Origin: Bowmanella denitrificans
GTDB taxonomy: Bacteria > Pseudomonadota > Gammaproteobacteria > Enterobacterales > Alteromonadaceae
Direction of reading: 5' to 3'
DNA length: 64,000 nucleotides
NCBI RefSeq assembly: GCF_039522935.1
Contig: NZ_BAAAEI010000015.1
Span: 208,405-272,404, forward strand
The notes under the pieces are model-generated. The model made no database searches and had not been told where the DNA came from. It was given only the letters and a program-made list of their open reading frames with translations. Shown here one piece after another: positions 26,675 through 34,185 of this stretch; position 1 is the stretch's first letter, and every line of letters starts with the position of its first letter. The position numbers and the translations under genes were made by a program.

Positions 26675-27502
26675 GTGAAAAAAGGTCGTCTTACCATTGC
26701 AGGCTGTGGTCTGCATCCGGGCCATATGACGCTGGAAACCCAGAGTCTGATTGAACATGCCGAAATTGTGCTTTTGGTGGCCCCGAATCCCCTGTCTATC
26801 CAGCATATACTGCAGCTCAATGCCAATACCGAGCATCTGGGGCGTTTTTATAATATGGGCTTCTCGCGCCCGGAAATTTACCGGCAAATGGCCAAACGCA
26901 TTATTGAATTGGTCACGGCCGGCAAAGATGTCTGCACGGTATTTTATGGTCATCCCGGCGTATTTGTTTCTTCTACCCGGATGGCCAGTCGGGTTCTTAA
27001 GCCTTTAGGTCACCAGGTCCGCATGCTACCCGGCATTTCTGCCGATGCCTGCCTGTATGCTGATTTGGATCTGGACCCGGCTGATACCGGCTGCCAGTCT
27101 TATGAATCCACCCGCTTCTTACTTACCCGCCGCCAGGTGGACAGCAGCGCCGCGCTGATTTTATGGCAGGTGGGTCTGACCGGTGAGCACAGTATGGATC
27201 ACTTTCAACCCGGCGAACAGGGACTGGCTGCCCTGACGAAACTGCTGTTGCAAAGCTACCCGGCCGATCATCAGGTATGCTTATACGAAGCGCCGATTTT
27301 TCCCGGCTTTGAACCGAAAAAAGACTGGCTGGCCCTGGCCGATTTACCCGGTGCCGGTGCCAAAGTCAATACCGTCAGTACCTTGTATATACCGGCCTGT
27401 CAGGCCCCTGAATTTGCCGCAGACCGCCTTGCCTGGCTGGGTCTGACGGAAGCGGATATTCATCATTGGGATGAGTATGAAGAAGTAGAGTGTGATATTT
27501 AA
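26675..27502 (+). CDS. Borosin-type peptide alpha-N-methyltransferase (split system)
   Basis: 275 residues, GTG start with GAGGG 7 bases upstream. The fold is that of tetrapyrrole (TP) methylases: N-terminal GCGLHPGHMTLE loop and the SAM motif FYGHPGVFVSS (about residues 90-100). Instead of cobalamin or siroheme genes its neighbour is a small leader-type peptide. Residues Y59, R65 and Y69 (in RFYNMGFSRPEIYRQM) have the same spacing as the catalytic Tyr66-Arg72-Tyr76 of the fungal borosin enzyme OphMA, which methylates backbone amides. In fungi enzyme and peptide are fused. In Shewanella they are separate (SonM/SonA), and this pair has the same split arrangement. Predicted role: iterative SAM-dependent methylation of backbone nitrogens in the precursor encoded 25 bases downstream. 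Confidence 0.82.
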   Translation: MKKGRLTIAGCGLHPGHMTLETQSLIEHAEIVLLVAPNPLSIQHILQLNANTEHLGRFYNMGFSRPEIYRQMAKRIIELVTAGKDVCTVFYGHPGVFVSSTRMASRVLKPLGHQVRMLPGISADACLYADLDLDPADTGCQSYESTRFLLTRRQVDSSAALILWQVGLTGEHSMDHFQPGEQGLAALTKLLLQSYPADHQVCLYEAPIFPGFEPKKDWLALADLPGAGAKVNTVSTLYIPACQAPEFAADRLAWLGLTEADIHHWDEYEEVECDI

Positions 27503-27527
27503 CCCATAACAACAAAAGGAAAGCCTT

Positions 27528-27824
27528 ATGGATAACCTAAGCCGTTTCTACCTGGAGCTGGCCACCAATGCCAGCAAACTGGACGCCTTCAATAATGGCA
27601 GCAATGCCGCCGAATTGGCCGCTAACCGCCAGCGTTTATTGGCTGAAGCTGGAGTGGAAGACGCTGACAAGCTCCTTTGCATGGATAGTGAAAGTCTACG
27701 TAAAAATTTAGCCACTGCTTTAATTTCTTCCACTGGAAATTGGAATGGATTAGATAAAACATCTAGCAATGATGACAATAGAAACAATGTTGGAAATATT
27801 GGTTTATCTAGAGCAGTGAACTAA
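27528..27824 (+). CDS. Split borosin RiPP precursor peptide
   Basis: 98 residues, with a strong AAAAGGAAA ribosome site. Residues 1-65 form a helical leader (LSRFYLELATNASKLDAF, then NRQRLLAEAGVEDADKLL and SLRKNLATAL) that resembles the borosin-binding domain of SonA-type precursors, itself similar to Nif11-like leaders. The last about 32 residues (from ISSTGNWNG on) are Asn/Gly/Ser-rich and probably hold the core. The peptide follows its methyltransferase by 25 bases and stops 2 bases before the TPR kinase. Base composition changes sharply at about codon 50: the leader DNA is GC-rich like the flanks, the core DNA is AT-rich like the following TPR region. No protease or exporter is adjacent, so the maturation path is unknown. 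Which residues are methylated cannot be read from sequence. Confidence 0.75.
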   Translation: MDNLSRFYLELATNASKLDAFNNGSNAAELAANRQRLLAEAGVEDADKLLCMDSESLRKNLATALISSTGNWNGLDKTSSNDDNRNNVGNIGLSRAVN

Positions 27825-28900
27825 AAATGAAGAAGGCGAGGCAACTGTTTTTATTCGTTGGGCTCATAATCTCCCTAGCGAGCAGCACTACTTTCTCAGA
27901 TGAATTTAGCTTGCCTCAGTCTTCTCATGAAAATATTGCTATTAAAGCAGCAGATCTTGAAACGCTTGCCAGAACGGATCCCACTCAAGCGAGGTCCCTT
28001 GCAGAAAGTATATTAAACGATATAAGAGAAGATGTATCACCGGAGAACACCGGAAGAATATTAAATTCTTTAGCTTATTCACTAATGTTTTTGGGTGAGT
28101 ATTCAAAATCTATGAATGCAGCTAGAGAAGCTGAAGAGTTAGCAGAAAAAGGACTGTCTCCGGAAGTAAAAGCAAGAGCTCAAATGCTACAAGGAAACAT
28201 TTTACTCACCATTGGGGAATATACTAAAGCAATAGTAAAATATCAAAAAGCAGCCAATTACTATCAGAAATCTAACAATAAATTATATTTAGGTTATTGT
28301 TATAACAACATGGCTAATACATATAAAAGGTCTGGCCAATATGAATTATCTCTTCAGTACTATAAGAAATTTCAGGAGCTTTTAGAAGATAAGAACAAAG
28401 CAGGCTCTGCTGAAAAGGGAATTGGCGATGTCATGTTGTTAACTGGTCAGGTTGAAGAAGCATTTTCACATTACAATATTGCTTTAGAAAGATATTCACA
28501 TGATAAGGACTATTTGGGACTGGTCTTAGCTTTAAATGGACTGGGTGACGCTTACCTTAAACAAGGAAAACCACTCGATGCAATCCAGCAGTATGAACAA
28601 GCGATAGAGATATCTTCAAAAAGGAGAATGGATTTTGCAAATCTTGCAACGCTGCATAGGAAAGCATCTGCACTGTTATTATTGGACAGAGAAGCTGAAG
28701 CTTTAGAGTGGGTAAATAAAGCCATAGAACAGGCAACGATCTCTGGTGAAAAAGAAGAACTTGCGACAAGCTTTCGGATAAAGGCGGAAATTCTAATAGA
28801 AAAAGGGGATTTCAAAGCAGCAATCAACGCATTAAAAAGTGCTCAATCAACAGAAGAACAATATAGAGGTGACAGGACAGTAACACAGCTAACAGTAATG
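27690..28900. other. AT-rich mosaic segment: precursor core plus kinase TPR sensor
   Basis: By eye, 60-base lines from about 27690 to 28900 are roughly 27-43% GC, while lines before (27540-27660) and after (29000 onward) are about 55-60%. Codon use changes with it (AAA, TTA, ATA and AGA become frequent). The borders fall inside two genes: within the precursor after its leader, and within the kinase just before its coiled coil and transmembrane helix. Leader and catalytic kinase therefore keep the local composition while core and sensor differ together, as if exchanged by homologous recombination through the conserved ends. Confidence 0.7.
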
Positions 28901-30943
28901 CAAGCCCTATTCGAAAGCGAAGCCAAAGAAGCCCAGATAGCTGAGCTGGAAGAACAAAACCAGATGCTGCAACTTGAGCAGCAGGTTAGTCAGAAACGCA
29001 CCGAAAATGCCTGGCTCACCGCGACACTGCTTTTGGGTATGTTGGGTGCCATCGCCCTCTGGGCGATGCTGATGCAGCGGGAAAAAATACGCCTGGCCAA
29101 ACTCAGTCAGCAGTTAACGGTGGCCCGCCGTCAGGCCGAAGCGGCAACCGAGGCAAAATCCGCCTTTCTGGCCAGAATGAGCCATGAAATCCGTACCCCA
29201 ATCAATGCCGTTACCGGCCTTAGTCGCCTGGCGCTGGACAGCCAGAATGAGCGTGAGCAACGGGGCCATCTGGTGAATATTCTGGATGCAGGTGAAATAC
29301 TGCTGCGTCTGGTGGACGATATTCTGGATTTTTCCCGTATTGAGGCAGGCAAACTCTCTATCGAATGTGTAGCGCTGACGCCTCGCGAATTATTAAAAAG
29401 CACCCTGAATATGCATATTGTTCAGGCCAATGCCAAAGGCCTGGCACTGGTTGAAGATATCGCCGCGGATATGCCCCGCCAACTGCTTGGCGACCCCTGG
29501 CGCATCAAGCAGATACTGAATAATCTGGTTGGCAATGCCATTAAGTTTACCGAGCAGGGCACGGTGACAGTACGCCTTTGTGCTAATCCTGCCCCGGACC
29601 AGCCGGATCTGCTGATGCTGGAAGGCGCAGTCAGTGATACCGGCATTGGCCTGAGTCAGGATCAGCAGGATGCCTTGTTCCAATCCTTTAGCCAGGCTGA
29701 CGATTCCATCACCCGGCGCTTTGGTGGCACCGGCCTGGGACTGGCCATTTGCAAGCAGTTATGTGACTTAATGGGCGGCCGCATCTGGGTGGAAAGTGAA
29801 CCTGGCCATGGCTCAACATTCAGATTTGAATTACCGCTTAAACGCCTTGCCGGCAATCCGCAGCCCTGCCAGGACAGCTATCTTCCCAAGGGCATTCCTG
29901 ACTGGTCACAATACCGGTTGTTGCTGGTGGAAGACAATGAAGTGAATCGCCAGGTGGCCATAGGGTTATTGCAAAAAACCGCGATTGAGATACAAGTGGC
30001 AGAACACGGCCAACAGGCGCTGGATAGACTGAAGGACGAGTTTTTTGATCTGGTTTTAATGGATATTCAAATGCCGGTTATGGACGGCCTGACTGCCGCT
30101 ATTTTGATTCGCCAGGATCTCGAGTTACAGTTACCGATCATCGCCATGACGGCACACGCCATGGAAGCCGACCGGCAAAAAAGCGTTAAGGCTGGTATGG
30201 ATGGCCACCTTGCCAAACCGATAGATACCCAGACCCTGTATAGCTTGCTGGGCAAGTATCTGCATACCGAGCGCTATTTTTCTCTGGCCTCGCCTGATGC
30301 TGAATCCAATGAGCCAACCTGGCAGGTGGAACAACTGGCGGGCCTGAATGTAAAGCAAGCCATTGCCAGATTAGGTGGCAACCCGCAATTGTATCAGTCA
30401 TTGCTGGGGGCTTTTTTTCGTGACCAGAACGAGACTGCCCGTCAGTTGCGCCAGTTGCTGGCCCAACACGACCACTCCACATTGTTCAGGTTAATCCATT
30501 CGCTGAAATCCAGCAGCGCTTATATCGGCGCGTCAGGCTTATCGGCTCAGTGCGGCGCACTGGAGGCTATACTTGAACAAGGCCCTTGTGATCCTAAGCC
30601 CTTGTTAAAGGTCGCGGATGACCTGGAAGCCCTGTTAAATACGCTGGCGCCAGTATTCGAATCCAGCGACCAAAGCAGCCCACAGGCGATTGACGAGAGT
30701 GAGCTCAGGAGCCAACTGCAGCAAATACTTGCACTGCTGAAACAATCGGATTTTATGGTGGAGGAAAAACTGGCGGCGCTGCAAAAATTGTTGGCCGGAG
30801 GCCCTTATGCGGAACAAATTGCCCGCCTGGTCAAAAAAGTCGATGATGTGGAATACGAGCGGGCTGGTGAGTTGGTTACAGAGATGTTGGCAGAGCTACA
30901 GGACGCCGCGCCGCACCATAAACTTAAAGTGTTGAACCCTTAA
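27827..30943 (+). CDS. Hybrid sensor kinase with periplasmic TPR domain, REC and HPt
   Basis: 1038 residues. Signal-like N-terminus (RQLFLFVGLIISLASSTTFS), TPR array (about 50-360; for example YLGYCYNNMANTYKRSGQYE), coiled coil (about 365-393), transmembrane helix (about 395-416), HisKA with H453 in MSHEIRTPINA, HATPase (NNLVGNAIKF, GGTGLGLAICKQ), REC with D746 and HPt with H891 in IHSLKSSSAYIG. Topology puts the TPRs in the periplasm, where they could bind a peptide. It begins 2 bases after the borosin precursor stop and lacks its own good ribosome site, so its translation is coupled to the precursor. Its C-terminal half is paralogous to that of the giant kinase. A sensor for the mature borosin is an inference from linkage and shared base composition. 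Confidence 0.9.
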   Translation: MKKARQLFLFVGLIISLASSTTFSDEFSLPQSSHENIAIKAADLETLARTDPTQARSLAESILNDIREDVSPENTGRILNSLAYSLMFLGEYSKSMNAAREAEELAEKGLSPEVKARAQMLQGNILLTIGEYTKAIVKYQKAANYYQKSNNKLYLGYCYNNMANTYKRSGQYELSLQYYKKFQELLEDKNKAGSAEKGIGDVMLLTGQVEEAFSHYNIALERYSHDKDYLGLVLALNGLGDAYLKQGKPLDAIQQYEQAIEISSKRRMDFANLATLHRKASALLLLDREAEALEWVNKAIEQATISGEKEELATSFRIKAEILIEKGDFKAAINALKSAQSTEEQYRGDRTVTQLTVMQALFESEAKEAQIAELEEQNQMLQLEQQVSQKRTENAWLTATLLLGMLGAIALWAMLMQREKIRLAKLSQQLTVARRQAEAATEAKSAFLARMSHEIRTPINAVTGLSRLALDSQNEREQRGHLVNILDAGEILLRLVDDILDFSRIEAGKLSIECVALTPRELLKSTLNMHIVQANAKGLALVEDIAADMPRQLLGDPWRIKQILNNLVGNAIKFTEQGTVTVRLCANPAPDQPDLLMLEGAVSDTGIGLSQDQQDALFQSFSQADDSITRRFGGTGLGLAICKQLCDLMGGRIWVESEPGHGSTFRFELPLKRLAGNPQPCQDSYLPKGIPDWSQYRLLLVEDNEVNRQVAIGLLQKTAIEIQVAEHGQQALDRLKDEFFDLVLMDIQMPVMDGLTAAILIRQDLELQLPIIAMTAHAMEADRQKSVKAGMDGHLAKPIDTQTLYSLLGKYLHTERYFSLASPDAESNEPTWQVEQLAGLNVKQAIARLGGNPQLYQSLLGAFFRDQNETARQLRQLLAQHDHSTLFRLIHSLKSSSAYIGASGLSAQCGALEAILEQGPCDPKPLLKVADDLEALLNTLAPVFESSDQSSPQAIDESELRSQLQQILALLKQSDFMVEEKLAALQKLLAGGPYAEQIARLVKKVDDVEYERAGELVTEMLAELQDAAPHHKLKVLNP

Positions 30944-30959
30944 TCTTGGATCCTGACAG

Positions 30960-31916
30960 ATGCTGGCTAAACAGCGGGTATTGATCATCGATGATGAAAA
31001 AACCAACCTAAAAATTCTCAGTGACATACTGCGAGACGAAGTTGAAGTGATATTGGCCAAAGATGGTCCTCAGGGTATTCGTAAAGCCGGGGAATATGCT
31101 CCGGATCTGATCCTGCTGGATGTCGTCATGCAAGACATGAATGGCTTTGACGTCATCAGTCACCTTAAGCATGATGCCACCACCAGCGCCATTCCGGTGA
31201 TTTTTATTACCTCGCTGGGCGATGTCAGCCATGAGGAAAAAGGCTTATTGCTAGGTGCTTGTGACTATATTCAGAAGCCGTTCCACGCCGCTATCGTGCT
31301 GGCCAGAATTAAACTGCATCTGCAGTTAGGCAGACAGCGGCTGATGCTGGAAAAGCTCGCTAATATTGATCCACTGACGTCGGTAGCCAATCGTCGTCGT
31401 TACGACGAAGTGTTGCACAAAGAATGGCGCGTGGCAGTGCGCAACAAGGCGCCGCTGTCGCTGGTAATGATAGATATCGACAATTTCAAACAGTTTAATG
31501 ATCGCCATGGCCACGCGGCAGGTGACAGGGTGTTGCAGGAAGTAGCGCAAACCCTGAATGAGCAATTAAAACGTCCACGGGATTTACTGGCCCGCTACGG
31601 TGGCGAGGAGTTTGTGGTGCTTTTGCCTGATATTGACCGGGCCGGCAGTATGGAAGTGATGGAAAATTGCAGACTGGCCATCCAGGCCCTACAGTTGGAT
31701 CATCCCTTTTGTGAAAACAGGCAAAACGTGACGATAAGTATTGGCGGCATTACTTGTAGTCCTACAATGAAAAACCGTCCGGAGGACAGCCTTAAACTGG
31801 CTGACGACATGCTTTACCTGGCTAAGCACCAGGGCAAGAACAGGGTAATGTGGTTTGGCGAAGAACAGGGAGTGATCCAGCATGACAACAGCGCACCCAA
31901 CGGTACTGCTGGTTGA
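30960..31916 (+). CDS. Response regulator diguanylate cyclase (REC-GGDEF)
   Basis: 318 residues. REC domain 1-120 with acidic IIDDE, phospho-acceptor D54 in LILLDVVMQDMNG and the lysine in DYIQKPF. The GGDEF domain (about 140-300) has DPLTSVANRRRYDEVL, IDIDNFKQFNDRHGHAAGD and an intact GGEEF near residue 215 (ARYGGEEFVVLLP). It resembles the PleD/WspR output class that makes c-di-GMP when phosphorylated. It starts 17 bases after the TPR kinase, a likely phospho-donor, and its last 35 bases overlap the next gene. So borosin, kinase and cyclase are probably co-transcribed. Confidence 0.93.
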   Translation: MLAKQRVLIIDDEKTNLKILSDILRDEVEVILAKDGPQGIRKAGEYAPDLILLDVVMQDMNGFDVISHLKHDATTSAIPVIFITSLGDVSHEEKGLLLGACDYIQKPFHAAIVLARIKLHLQLGRQRLMLEKLANIDPLTSVANRRRYDEVLHKEWRVAVRNKAPLSLVMIDIDNFKQFNDRHGHAAGDRVLQEVAQTLNEQLKRPRDLLARYGGEEFVVLLPDIDRAGSMEVMENCRLAIQALQLDHPFCENRQNVTISIGGITCSPTMKNRPEDSLKLADDMLYLAKHQGKNRVMWFGEEQGVIQHDNSAPNGTAG

Positions 31917-33702
31917 TGACGAAAAAGCCAACCTAAGGCTACTCAGCGATCTGCTGCGACAGGACGCCGGTATCATCCTGGCGCAAAGTGGTAACCAGGC
32001 CATTGAAAAAGCGGTGGCCATGCAACCAGACTTGATTCTGCTGGATATTCTGATGCCAGGCATGGATGGCTTTGACACCCTGCGCGCTCTTAAATCCATG
32101 CCGCAAACCAGTGACATACCGGTGATTTTTATTACCGGCCTGGACAACCCACAAAAGGAACAAGAGGGGCTGCGTCTGGGTGCGCAGGATTACATTCACA
32201 AACCTTTTAACATTGACGTGGTAAAAGCCAGAATCGCCACCCAACTGGAAATCGTCCGAAGCAGAAGGGAGCTGCAAACGCTGTCTGAGGATCTAAGCCG
32301 GGCCAGTGAGGCCAAAAGCCGCTTTCTGGCCAATATGAGCCACGAAATACGCACCCCACTGACCAGTATTATCGGCTATGCAGAAGCGTTACTTGCCGGA
32401 GAGTTTAACGGCGATGAGCAGCAGGCAATCAAAGCCATCAGCGTCAGTGGCAAGCATCTGCTGACTTTGCTAAATGACGTGCTGGACCTGTCGAAGATAG
32501 AAGCGGGCAAGCTGGAAGTGGAATTGTTACCGGTAAATTTAGCGGCACTGCTTGAAGAAGTGCAGATGCTGGTCGCCGACAACGCCAGAAAAAAGCATCT
32601 GACCTTTTCGATGGAACTGGCCAACAACCTTCCACAGGGTATTCTTACCGATCCTGTACGCCTTAAACAGATCCTGGTTAACCTGCTGTCAAATGCGATT
32701 AAATTTACCCCCGAGGGAGAAGTTAGCCTGTCTGTCAGCCAGCAAGGCGAGAAGATGTGTTTTACCGTGCGAGATACCGGACCTGGTATCGACAAAGCCC
32801 GGCAGGCAGAATTATTTGCCCCTTTTACCCAGGGTGATTCTTCTATCAGCCGGGAGTTTGGCGGTACCGGGCTGGGCCTGAGTATTTCTGCGCAATTGGC
32901 GGCGAAATTGTCTGGCCATATTCATCTTGACAGCACACCAGGTCAGGGCAGTAGCTTTAGTCTTTATCTGCAAGCCCAGCCCTGTCAAATCCCAGGTAAA
33001 TATGATGCCATAGGTACCAACAAAGGCCAGCTCAACGGCAAAGTATTGCTGGCCGAAGATTCCACCGAAAGCCGCCAGTTACTCAAACGTATGCTGCAAA
33101 GCCAGGGACTGTTGGTGAAGGCAGTGGAAAATGGTCAGCAGTTGCTGGAAGCTGCCATGGCCGAAGAATTTGATTTGATATTGTCGGATATCAGTATGCC
33201 GACCATGGACGGATTGCAGGCCATTAAGTTGATGCGTGCGGTTGGCGTAGATACCGCGGTTATTGCCCTGACCGCCAATGTGATGAGTCAGGACATTAAG
33301 GTCTATCTTGAATCCGGTTTTACCGACCACCTATCCAAACCCATTGACCGGCAAAAATTCGCTAAACTGCTGAATACCTATCTTCCCAATTGCCAGAATG
33401 TTGATGAACTGCATATGCCAGGAGAGGAAATGCAGCAGTTGATGCAACAGTTTGTGCGTGGCTTACCTGCTCATTTAAGAGCCATACAACAAGCGTATCA
33501 GCAAAATAATATTGCACAGCTGGAACAATTGGCACATAAGCTCAGAGGCACCGCTGCGTTGTTTCAGTTCAAACAAATCAGCGAAATGGCCAGGCGCCTG
33601 GAACATCGTCTGCCCATTGACAAGCTACCACTGGCTCTTGACGACCTGAGCCAGGAAGTGGAAAAACTGGTCGCCGATACGGACAAGCTGTCCGCAGACT
33701 AA
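31882..33702 (+). CDS. Soluble hybrid histidine kinase (REC-HisKA-HATPase-REC-HPt)
   Basis: 606 residues without membrane segments. The N-terminal REC has D55 in LILLDILMPGMDG, HisKA has H154 in NMSHEIRTPLTSIIGY, the ATPase has NLLSNAIKF, VRDTGPGID and GGTGLGLSISAQL, the second REC has D436 in ILSDISMPTMDG, and the C-terminal HPt has H552 in AHKLRGTAALFQF. The kinase thus receives a phosphate signal at its N-terminus and can pass it through an internal relay. It overlaps the REC-GGDEF gene by 35 bases and precedes a stand-alone receiver by 15 bases, an obvious candidate acceptor. Confidence 0.93.
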   Translation: MTTAHPTVLLVDDEKANLRLLSDLLRQDAGIILAQSGNQAIEKAVAMQPDLILLDILMPGMDGFDTLRALKSMPQTSDIPVIFITGLDNPQKEQEGLRLGAQDYIHKPFNIDVVKARIATQLEIVRSRRELQTLSEDLSRASEAKSRFLANMSHEIRTPLTSIIGYAEALLAGEFNGDEQQAIKAISVSGKHLLTLLNDVLDLSKIEAGKLEVELLPVNLAALLEEVQMLVADNARKKHLTFSMELANNLPQGILTDPVRLKQILVNLLSNAIKFTPEGEVSLSVSQQGEKMCFTVRDTGPGIDKARQAELFAPFTQGDSSISREFGGTGLGLSISAQLAAKLSGHIHLDSTPGQGSSFSLYLQAQPCQIPGKYDAIGTNKGQLNGKVLLAEDSTESRQLLKRMLQSQGLLVKAVENGQQLLEAAMAEEFDLILSDISMPTMDGLQAIKLMRAVGVDTAVIALTANVMSQDIKVYLESGFTDHLSKPIDRQKFAKLLNTYLPNCQNVDELHMPGEEMQQLMQQFVRGLPAHLRAIQQAYQQNNIAQLEQLAHKLRGTAALFQFKQISEMARRLEHRLPIDKLPLALDDLSQEVEKLVADTDKLSAD

Positions 33703-33717
33703 TTAAAGGAGTCCACT

Positions 33718-34107
33718 ATGCCATACAGGGATATGACCGCCCTGATTGTTGATGACGATGCCGATGTCAGGGCTTTTCTACGTACCGCACTGCGCAGTCT
33801 GTTTAGCTGTAATCTGATGGAAGCCTCTTGCGGAGACACCGCAGTGGGTATCTATACAAAAAACCAGATAGATTTGGTGTTTCTGGATATTCAGATGCCA
33901 GGAAAAGACGGTATGGCCATCTTACGCGAATTAAAGCAAACCGACGCCAATGCCAAGATAGTGATGGTGAGCGCCCATGGCACCATGGATTATGTTACCG
34001 AAGCCATCAAACTCGGGGCTTCAGGGTTTATTCTCAAGCCTTTCCATCTGCAGAAAATTAAGGCCATTGTTGAAAAATTAATGGGCCCCGCCACCAGCCC
34101 GGCCTAG
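33718..34107 (+). CDS. Single-domain response regulator (CheY-like)
   Basis: 129 residues, only a receiver domain: acidic IVDDD, phospho-acceptor aspartate in LVFLDIQMPGKDG, SAHGT and the lysine in GFILKPFHLQK. The ribosome site is AAAGGAG. No output domain, so it is a phosphate shuttle or binds a target protein. It lies 15 bases downstream of a hybrid kinase with an HPt domain and before a TPR-GGDEF protein. Confidence 0.9.
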   Translation: MPYRDMTALIVDDDADVRAFLRTALRSLFSCNLMEASCGDTAVGIYTKNQIDLVFLDIQMPGKDGMAILRELKQTDANAKIVMVSAHGTMDYVTEAIKLGASGFILKPFHLQKIKAIVEKLMGPATSPA

Positions 34108-34185
34108 GGGCGCACATTAAGGACTTTGCCACAGGCGTGACCTTTGCGGCATAATTGCGCAAAATTACCGCAAAAGGAATGCACA

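Noticed and set aside
27548..27787. 79-codon frame antisense to the borosin precursor
   Set aside because: It is a mirror of the precursor's codon bias with no ribosome site or recognisable protein.
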